This document shows, one piece after another, positions 13,832-18,926 of a DNA stretch of 18,926 bases (position 1 is the first letter of the stretch; each line of letters starts with the position of its first letter). The translations under genes were made by a program, and so were the position numbers. The notes below the pieces were generated by a model that was given only the letters and a program-made list of their open reading frames with translations, was not told the DNA's origin and ran no database searches. Origin of the DNA: Thermococci archaeon (GTDB lineage: Archaea > Hadarchaeota > B88-G9); NCBI GenBank assembly GCA_003660555.1, contig QMUK01000013.1, positions 1 through 18,926 of the forward strand, in the 5' to 3' direction.

Positions 13832-14515
13832 TTGGACGTTCTCAAGAGAGCAATTGTCGGAGAAGTGAATGACTTAACGCATAGGTTCTTCTCGAGGTAT
13901 GGTAGGGGGGAGTTCAAGGGCCCTTCTATTGCTTGGAGAACTGGGAAAACTATATCTGTTAAAGGTTCCTTCACTTATGAAACACCCGTCGGAGAAGCAG
14001 TTGCCTCTAGTCTTAAAGGAAGCGAATACAAAGTTTCTGGAAGAATATGGAGCTACTTTCCAATAGATGATAAATCGAAAGAAATCAAAATAGATGGGAA
14101 GATGTCTCCCGATGAAATACTGTCCATTTACTCTAGATATTCTGAAAAAGCCTTCATAATAATCTCATTTGGTGATAAAAACACCTCAATGCGATGCAAG
14201 AAGAGGATTCCGAAACCGATGGAATTAGGAGAGCCTAGATTCTTCTCTGCCAAATTGAGAGACACTTATTTCTTAGAGAATGTATTAACGGATGAGGAAT
14301 TTTCAAGTTTGGAGAAATATGCGGAACTAGGAAGGGATTTCTCCTTAACCAACACAATAAGGGTAAAGAGAATTGAAATTCCGGAAGGAATTACTGATCC
14401 AGAAAAAAAGAGAGTTCTATCGGAGAGAATTGGAGAAATTCTGAGGAAGATAAGTATATCTAAGAAAGGAAATGTTATTAAGGAGCTTTTCTTCGAATAC
14501 AAGTTTAGGGCCTAG
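13832..14515 (+). CDS. uncharacterised soluble protein upstream of a YlqF-type GTPase
   Basis: I do not recognise the family. From the chosen start it has 227 residues, with no signal peptide or membrane span. Residues up to about 70 contain RYGRGEFKGPSI and a strand-turn-strand segment around KTISVKGSFTYETP that looks like a small beta domain. Further on, strands alternate with charged helices, including IPKPMELGEPRFF near residue 130 and a Lys/Glu-rich C-terminal helix. It is basic overall, which would suit RNA or ribosome binding (inference). TTG 13832 has GGGGGAG six bases upstream; a GTG at 13817 is in frame but lacks a ribosome site. Its TAG stop is followed immediately by the GTPase TTG, so the two are co-transcribed. 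Confidence 0.75.
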   Translation: MDVLKRAIVGEVNDLTHRFFSRYGRGEFKGPSIAWRTGKTISVKGSFTYETPVGEAVASSLKGSEYKVSGRIWSYFPIDDKSKEIKIDGKMSPDEILSIYSRYSEKAFIIISFGDKNTSMRCKKRIPKPMELGEPRFFSAKLRDTYFLENVLTDEEFSSLEKYAELGRDFSLTNTIRVKRIEIPEGITDPEKKRVLSERIGEILRKISISKKGNVIKELFFEYKFRA

Positions 14516-15310
14516 TTGAGTTTGAGGAGTCTAGAGAGGGTAATTAGAGAAGGAGACGTAGTACTCGAAGTAGTTGATTCTAGAGCTCCAGAGAGATTCA
14601 GATGTCCTGAAATTGAGAACTTAGCCAGAAGATTGGGGAAGCCCATAGTGCTTTGCCTAAATAAGTGCGATCTGGTTCCGAAAGATGTGGTAGAGCAATG
14701 GAAGCGTTTTCTAAGGAAACACTTTGACGAAGTAGTCTTCACTTCAGCCAGGGATCACCACGGAACTATAATACTTAGAAGAGCTATAAGGAAGGTGAGT
14801 AGAGGAAAAAGGCCCGTTAAGGTGTCTGTAGTTGGATATCCAAATGTAGGTAAGAGTTCAATAATAAACGCCCTTAAAGGAAGGAGGTCCTCTCCGGTCT
14901 CGTCTATTCCGGGGTATACTAGAAAAGAAATGGAGTTGGATGCAAAGGGGGGAATACGAGTATTAGACACTCCCGGAGTCTTCCCCCAAAGAGAGGATAA
15001 AGATGCCTATCTGAGAGGTACGATAGACCCGGATAAACTCAAAGATCCTGTTAAAGGTGCGATCGAAGTGATAAGGGAAGTCAAAGACAAAATGCCTGGT
15101 GCTTTAAGGGAAAGATACCAAATAGATGAGAACTTAGATCCAATTGAATTTCTAGAGCTACTTGGGAGAAAAAGAGGTAGGTTCACCAAGGGAGGAGAGG
15201 TAGACCTAGAGAGAGTTGCTAAGGAATTAATTAGAGAGTTTCACGTTGGGAAGATAAGATATTACATACTCCCGGGTGATGAATTTGCAAATAGGCGAAT
15301 TCTCCCCTGA
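14516..15310 (+). CDS. circularly permuted GTPase, YlqF/RbgA family
   Basis: Ribosome-biogenesis-type GTPase, probably acting in large-subunit assembly like YlqF/RbgA and the Nog2/Lsg1 relatives. It has 264 residues. The G motifs are in permuted order: DSRAP at 21-25, G4 NKCD (49-52), G5 TSAR (76-79), then G1 GYPNVGKSS (107-115), G2 around PGYT (Thr135), and G3 DTPG (151-154). The hydrophobic replacement of the catalytic Gln after DTPG (Val155-Phe156) is normal for this class. A C-terminal helical domain follows. TTG 14516 directly follows the stop of the preceding gene without a clear ribosome site, which suggests translational coupling. Its 3' end overlaps the decarboxylase start by 32 bases. 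The family is certain; the rRNA target is inferred. Confidence 0.9.
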   Translation: MSLRSLERVIREGDVVLEVVDSRAPERFRCPEIENLARRLGKPIVLCLNKCDLVPKDVVEQWKRFLRKHFDEVVFTSARDHHGTIILRRAIRKVSRGKRPVKVSVVGYPNVGKSSIINALKGRRSSPVSSIPGYTRKEMELDAKGGIRVLDTPGVFPQREDKDAYLRGTIDPDKLKDPVKGAIEVIREVKDKMPGALRERYQIDENLDPIEFLELLGRKRGRFTKGGEVDLERVAKELIREFHVGKIRYYILPGDEFANRRILP

Positions 15311-16457
15311 AGAATTGGCTGATATGTACGGAACTCCTCTTTTAGTCGTAGACGTTTCTAAGGTAAAGGAGAGAATTGAGGAATTCAAACTACATCTCAA
15401 GGAAATTCCTCATTTATTGTGCTACTCTGTCAAAGCTAATCCTATTCCAGGACTACTCAAGGAGATCTCCGACACTGTGTTGCTAGAGGCATCATCTCCT
15501 GGAGAGTTATTGGTCTCCCTAAAAGCTTCAAAGCCGGATAGAATTGTGTTAGATGGATTTAAAGACAGTGACTTAATCACCGCTGCTATGAAACTAAACG
15601 TATTCCTTCTAAATTCTGATTCGATACAGGAACTATCTGAGATTGGTAAGATGAAGATGGATCTAGATTTCCAAGTTGAGACTATCTTTGGGATTAGAGT
15701 GTCCCTAGGCCTAAAGGGAGAGAGTGACATCGTCTCAACTTCTACCCTAGAAGACAAATTCGGAGTGGTTCCAGAACAGATTAGGGATGCTCTCAGGATT
15801 TCAAATGAATTTGGACTTGAGCTTAAGTGTATTCACACCCACATAGGTTCTCAGATAGAGAGACCAGGCACCTATAGGGAAGTAGTTGAGAGAATGTTCT
15901 CACTACCTCACTCAGAGGAGTTCGACTTATTCGATCTGGGTGGTGGTTTCGGAATAAGGTATTCAAAGACTGTGCCGAGCCTAGAAGCTTTCTTAGGGGA
16001 GTTATCCGATGCATACCTAGAGATCTCGGATAGAGTTGGATTTTGCCCAAAAATCATACTTGAGCCTGGTAGATCCATAGTGGGAGAAAGTGGATACTTC
16101 ATCTCCAGAGAGAAGACTAGGAAAAAGAAAGGAAGGGTGGAATGGTCCATAGTTGACTTAAGCACCAACCACCTGCTAGAAAGGCTTTACCTATTTAGGA
16201 CGTATCCCAGCTGGAACGAGGGCAATGAGGTCAAAATCGGTGGACCACTGTGTTTCTCTGGGGATGAACTAGGAGTGGGAAGAGTATCCAATGGTCTTCT
16301 AGTTTTGAAGAATTGCGGCGCATATACCATAAGCAAATCCTCCCAATACAACCTCTACCCTAGACCGAAAGTAATACTAGTAGATGGGTACAAGTCATGG
16401 GAGATAAAGGAGGGAGAGAGTTACCTAAAAGTACTGAATGACTTCGGAGCTGATTAA
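15279..16457 (+). CDS. fold-III PLP-dependent decarboxylase, DAP decarboxylase-like
   Basis: Related to meso-diaminopimelate decarboxylase (LysA), which makes lysine. It has 392 residues, slightly short. The PLP lysine is Lys52 in YSVKANP. His188 in HTHIGSQ stacks on the cofactor, and GGGFG (221-225) with EPGRS (262-266) binds its phosphate. GAYTISKSSQYN and PRPKVILVDG match the LysA C-terminal part. The inter-subunit specificity motif, CESGD in true DAP decarboxylases, reads CFSGD (325-329). The catalytic Cys is kept, but the Glu that contacts the far end of DAP is Phe. The VDLSTNHLLE segment also departs from the usual VDAGMNDL. It may therefore act on another amino acid or a peptide-bound substrate. 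ATG 15279 follows a GTG at 15276; either could start, and it overlaps the GTPase end. Confidence 0.88.
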   Translation: MNLQIGEFSPEELADMYGTPLLVVDVSKVKERIEEFKLHLKEIPHLLCYSVKANPIPGLLKEISDTVLLEASSPGELLVSLKASKPDRIVLDGFKDSDLITAAMKLNVFLLNSDSIQELSEIGKMKMDLDFQVETIFGIRVSLGLKGESDIVSTSTLEDKFGVVPEQIRDALRISNEFGLELKCIHTHIGSQIERPGTYREVVERMFSLPHSEEFDLFDLGGGFGIRYSKTVPSLEAFLGELSDAYLEISDRVGFCPKIILEPGRSIVGESGYFISREKTRKKKGRVEWSIVDLSTNHLLERLYLFRTYPSWNEGNEVKIGGPLCFSGDELGVGRVSNGLLVLKNCGAYTISKSSQYNLYPRPKVILVDGYKSWEIKEGESYLKVLNDFGAD

Positions 16458-17394
16458 ATTGGAGGCTAGGAGAATTCAGAGGACTGGGAAATCTACTCTC
16501 GTTGTGTCTCTTCCAAGGAAGTGGGTGAATAGGGTTGGTCTTAGAAAGGGGGACTTGGTTTGGATATCAGAGAGAGAAGACGGGTCCTTGGAAATAAGAC
16601 CGAAATTATCTGAAGATACAGATAAATCCGTAGAACTAGACCTAACCAAGAGCGAAAACTGGAAGAACGATTTGCTAGCCTGCTATCTGTCCGGGTTCAG
16701 CAGGATACGAGTGGTCTCTAGGAAAAGAATTCCTCCCGAGATCAGAGAGGAAATAAAAGGGATATCAGAAAAGTTAATAGGACTGGAAATAGTTGAAGAG
16801 GATTCAAATTCAGTACTAATGCACGATTTGTTAGATTTGTCTGAATTACCACCGAAGAAGGCTCTTAAAAGGGCTTACGTAATAGCCACATCAATGAATG
16901 AGGATTCTATTACTTCGCTGGAAGAAGGGGATGAAAAACTAGCAAAGGACGTTATAAAAAGAGACGATAGAGTAGATAGGCTCTATTTCTTAGTCGTTAG
17001 GCAACTGAGAAAGGCTATAACCGATTCAAGCTTCTCATCTAAAGTAGGTATTACCCCACTCGAGTGCCTAGACTTCAGAGTAGTGGCCGAACACGTAGAG
17101 AGAATTGGAGATTACTCAGAGGGGCTAGCGAGACTCTCGATCAAGTACGGTAAGTTTCCCAGCGAGGTAATATCTGTAGGTAAAGCTACCGTGGAGATAC
17201 ACCAAGAGGCCATGAATGGCTTCTTGAAGAGGTCCTACTCCAAGGCAGAAAGAGCTAGACAGAAATACACTGAGATTATGTCAAAAATAAAAGAAATAGA
17301 CCTGAGGGAAATGAGCGTGAGGGAAGCAGTAACTTTAATATCTATGATTGGAGAGACCGGAAAGGACATTGCTGACATAGTCACTCCGTGGTGA
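16438..17394 (+). CDS. AbrB/SpoVT-PhoU domain regulator
   Basis: Archaeal phosphate-uptake-regulator-type protein, 318 residues. Residues about 8-50 form a SpoVT/AbrB swapped-hairpin DNA-binding domain: RRIQRTGKSTLVVSLPRKWV, then GLRKGDLV. The C-terminal half is two PhoU-like three-helix repeats. The first begins near residue 143, with the RDDRVDRLYFLVVRQL helix; the second contains the RVVAEHVERIGDYSEGL helix, whose acidic and His residues are typical PhoU metal contacts. Such proteins are thought to link DNA binding to phosphate status. No pst transporter gene lies nearby, so the regulated process here is unknown. ATG 16438 overlaps the decarboxylase by 20 bases; TTG 16459 is an alternative start. 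The next gene starts on the last base of the stop codon. Confidence 0.88.
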   Translation: MTSELIKLEARRIQRTGKSTLVVSLPRKWVNRVGLRKGDLVWISEREDGSLEIRPKLSEDTDKSVELDLTKSENWKNDLLACYLSGFSRIRVVSRKRIPPEIREEIKGISEKLIGLEIVEEDSNSVLMHDLLDLSELPPKKALKRAYVIATSMNEDSITSLEEGDEKLAKDVIKRDDRVDRLYFLVVRQLRKAITDSSFSSKVGITPLECLDFRVVAEHVERIGDYSEGLARLSIKYGKFPSEVISVGKATVEIHQEAMNGFLKRSYSKAERARQKYTEIMSKIKEIDLREMSVREAVTLISMIGETGKDIADIVTPW

Positions 17395-17783
17395 TGTGTT
17401 TGGGAATCGGAACTAAGTTGTACAACCTCGTATTAGCATTGATAAACTTCTTCTTTCTGGTAATTGGGCCTTACATATTTTCCAAGGAAATGGAAGTAAT
17501 TGGTCTGAGTTACGAGTTGAAAATAGGATTCCTTCCGTTTCTATTTATAGGAGGATTGTGTACTGTTCTAGCTCTTCTTAGAATGTTCATGGACGATAAA
17601 TCAAGAAGATACAGGGCAGTGGGAACCACTGGGACTTTCTTGGTCTCTCTCTACTTTTTCCTAGCTTGGGAATACTTGGTCATAGAAGCGGTATGGGAAA
17701 TCCTGAGGGGTGTTTTCCTGGTAATTTGGGTTTCCTTCCTACTTTTGGCCATTGCGAAATTAGTTCGTGTCTTTAAATCCTAG
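17394..17783 (+). CDS. four-span membrane protein
   Basis: No family recognised. It has 129 residues from ATG 17394, with hydrophobic segments at about 9-28, 44-63, 77-95 and 101-122 and almost no soluble part. A short basic loop, DDKSRRYR, between the second and third spans should be cytosolic, as should the C-terminal KLVRVFKS end. The start shares one base with the PhoU stop (TGATG); two GTG codons just upstream (17388, 17391) are in frame. Coupling to the AbrB-PhoU gene suggests related function, perhaps sensing or transport, but no transport motif is visible. The TAG stop lies in a CTAG shared with the stop of coaD on the other strand. Confidence 0.75.
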   Translation: MCLGIGTKLYNLVLALINFFFLVIGPYIFSKEMEVIGLSYELKIGFLPFLFIGGLCTVLALLRMFMDDKSRRYRAVGTTGTFLVSLYFFLAWEYLVIEAVWEILRGVFLVIWVSFLLLAIAKLVRVFKS

Positions 17784-18256
17784 TTCCTCACCTTATTCTT
17801 TATAATCCTCCCATTCCTGTCTATTTCTCCTCTTCTTATTCTAGTAGAGCTTATTTTCTCTCCATCTTCTGCCAATACGAGTGGGATTACCACTAGGTCT
17901 AGGGGCTTAATCCCTCTACTCTCTCTAATCTCATTCAATTTCTTCCCCTTATCTAAGTTCTCTTCGGTTAGTATTATCGCCTCTATATCCTTGTCCATAG
18001 CCTTTTCATCGAATGGGCCATTTATCTCTACTATCTCGTATTTGTCAAAGTTCAATTTAGAGAATAGCTTCTCTAATTCCTCCTTTCTCTTGTTATAGGG
18101 CATGAATACTCCTTTTCTTCTCAGGTACTCGTCACTGGTTAGTCCTATTACCAGACTCTCAGAAAGAGTGATTGCTTTCCTTATCACTAACTCATGTCCC
18201 TTGTGTAGTGGTGCAAAACTCCCAGAAAATGCTATCTTCTTGTACTTCCTCGTCAA
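17780..18256 (-). CDS. coaD: archaeal phosphopantetheine adenylyltransferase (CoaD-like)
   Basis: Nucleotidyltransferase that adds AMP to 4'-phosphopantetheine, giving dephospho-CoA in coenzyme A synthesis; cytoplasmic. Its 158 residues match the archaeal enzyme (known from Pyrococcus abyssi). GSFAPLHKGH at residues 12-21 holds the HxGH motif (His18, His21). ISSTRIRRGEID at 135-146 is the second nucleotide-binding motif. The start is TTG 18256, which overlaps the stop of the upstream phosphodiesterase gene as TTGA. The ribosome site AGAGGT lies inside the end of that gene, so the two are coupled. The archaeal family is distinct from bacterial CoaD, and other cytidylyltransferase substrates cannot be fully excluded. 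Confidence 0.87.
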   Translation of the reverse strand: MTRKYKKIAFSGSFAPLHKGHELVIRKAITLSESLVIGLTSDEYLRRKGVFMPYNKRKEELEKLFSKLNFDKYEIVEINGPFDEKAMDKDIEAIILTEENLDKGKKLNEIRESRGIKPLDLVVIPLVLAEDGEKISSTRIRRGEIDRNGRIIKNKVRN

Positions 18257-18777
18257 AACTTATACCTCTTGGTGACCACTTCTCCATGAATTAATTTCTT
18301 TATTCTGAATTCTCTTTCCTCTGGGATTAAGATTCCAAAACTCGGTATTCCATCTGCCTTTCCACCAGACCAAACTCCAGTCGCGCTTCCTGGATTAAAT
18401 AGAACCACTTCCCTGTAAATGGAGAAATCAGATCTGTGCGTGTGTCCACTGATTAGAACTGATACGTTCATTTCGATTGCTATGTCATAGAGTTGCTCCT
18501 TATTTCCTCTTGGATATACCTCGGCTCCGTGGGTCAGCCCTACTCTAAATCCAAGATCTACTGTTTCCCTCATGGGTAGGTCTAAGTAATCCATGTTTCC
18601 CCTGACTGCCTTCACCTCGCCTATCTCTTCTAACTCTTCTAACACCTCTTCGGAAACTAAGTCTCCAGTACAGAGAACTAAGTCGAACTCCTCCTTTACT
18701 ATTTCTTTCCATAATTTCCTTGGTATCTCCTCAGCCCTTTCTGGGATGTGGGTATCACCAATCACTAGAACTCTCAT
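18253..18777 (-). CDS. metallophosphodiesterase, MJ0936/YfcE type
   Basis: Calcineurin-like phosphoesterase of the small YfcE/MJ0936/Vps29 class, 174 residues. Metal ligands are Asp8 and His10 (GDTH), Asp39 (TGD), Asn61 (GNMD), His83 (LTHG), and His112/His114 (GHTH). The set is complete, so it should be active on phosphodiesters or similar model substrates; the natural substrate of the family is not settled. ATG 18777 has AAAGGAGG seven bases upstream. The frame is open further upstream to the window edge, but that stretch has no family similarity. It is coupled to coaD by a four-base overlap. The TAG of another frame ends one base before the start, suggesting one more gene upstream. Confidence 0.9.
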   Translation of the reverse strand: MRVLVIGDTHIPERAEEIPRKLWKEIVKEEFDLVLCTGDLVSEEVLEELEEIGEVKAVRGNMDYLDLPMRETVDLGFRVGLTHGAEVYPRGNKEQLYDIAIEMNVSVLISGHTHRSDFSIYREVVLFNPGSATGVWSGGKADGIPSFGILIPEEREFRIKKLIHGEVVTKRYKF

Positions 18778-18778
18778 A

Positions 18779-18926
18779 CTAGGGCCTCCTTTTCCTAACG
18801 TACCAAATTCCCTCTTTCTGATAGACCTCAAGAGACCCTCCATATTTATGCATTTCTTCCATCCTTCTCCTAGTCTCTTCCTCTCTTTTGGATGATAATA
18901 TCGATAGGACCCCACTTAATACAGAA
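18779..18926 (-). CDS. C-terminal end of an unidentified gene entering from the right edge
   Basis: A frame is open from the window edge to a TAG at 18779-18781, one base before the phosphodiesterase start. It gives 48 residues with an amphipathic Lys/Arg/Glu helix and a short beta-like tail ending LEVYQKEGIWYVRKRRP. The stop overlapping the ribosome site of the next gene is the spacing used for other operon pairs in this window, which is the main support. A competing frame (the phosphodiesterase frame) is also open here. I cannot name a family from this fragment. Confidence 0.45.
   Translation of the reverse strand, partial: SVLSGVLSILSSKREEETRRRMEEMHKYGGSLEVYQKEGIWYVRKRRP

Noticed and set aside
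18841-18850. TATA-like CATAAATATG on the minus strand upstream of the phosphodiesterase
   Set aside because: It has no clear BRE and lies inside what may be the coding tail of another gene; too weak to list as a promoter.
18778-18915. 46-residue N-terminal extension of the phosphodiesterase frame
   Set aside because: The ATG at 18777 has a strong AAAGGAGG site and gives the exact MJ0936-type N-terminus; the extension has no matching family sequence.
1-18926. tRNA, rRNA, CRISPR, insertion sequence or attachment site
   Set aside because: Gaps are too short or lack the needed stem or repeat patterns, and no transposase or integrase motif is present in any frame.

Overview
The window is a compact stretch of archaeal chromosome, about 45% G+C by eye. 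It carries archaeal-type replication genes (a GINS subunit beside a zinc-finger MCM), an archaeal CoaD-type adenylyltransferase, an AbrB-PhoU regulator, two tubulin/FtsZ-superfamily proteins of the CetZ type, a class III (archaellin/pilin-type) signal peptide and archaeal BRE/TATA promoters. Arginine is encoded mostly by AGA/AGG, which is common in thermophiles. CetZ points to a euryarchaeal-type lineage; the sequence alone does not let me name it. Starts are often TTG or GTG behind good Shine-Dalgarno sites. Genes usually abut or overlap, and two convergent pairs end in interlocked stop codons.

Left third (1-6400): tRNA pseudouridine synthase truA (+) runs head-on into a minus-strand block. 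In transcription order the block is a sugar-nucleotide epimerase, purL, purQ, and a secreted protein with a GATase-like fold that has its own promoter. PurL/PurQ are two parts of FGAM synthase, and the third part, PurS, is not here. The epimerase shares one AT-rich promoter element with the plus-strand gins23-mcm pair (6394-8916), which encodes two components of the CMG-like replicative helicase.

Middle (8936-13803): a cell-envelope and cytoskeleton region. It holds two coupled minus-strand genes for an exported coiled-coil protein and a small membrane-anchored coiled-coil protein, a divergent single-span membrane protein, and an unusual tubulin-like module. In the module a canonical cetZ lies behind a three-span membrane protein (minus). 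A second CetZ-like gene with a broken GTP-binding signature (plus) diverges from the same short promoter region, followed by a 49-residue zinc-ribbon protein and a 53-residue class III signal peptide (mini-pilin) protein. This module is the most promising candidate for something undescribed.

Right third (13832-18926): a plus-strand chain of an unrecognised protein, a circularly permuted YlqF/RbgA-type GTPase, a fold-III PLP decarboxylase resembling DAP decarboxylase but with an altered specificity motif, an AbrB-PhoU regulator and a four-span membrane protein. It ends stop-on-stop against a minus-strand pair, archaeal coaD and an MJ0936/YfcE-type phosphodiesterase. The tail of another gene enters from the right edge. 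I see no tRNA, rRNA, CRISPR array, insertion sequence or other mobile element. No gap between genes exceeds about 155 bases.
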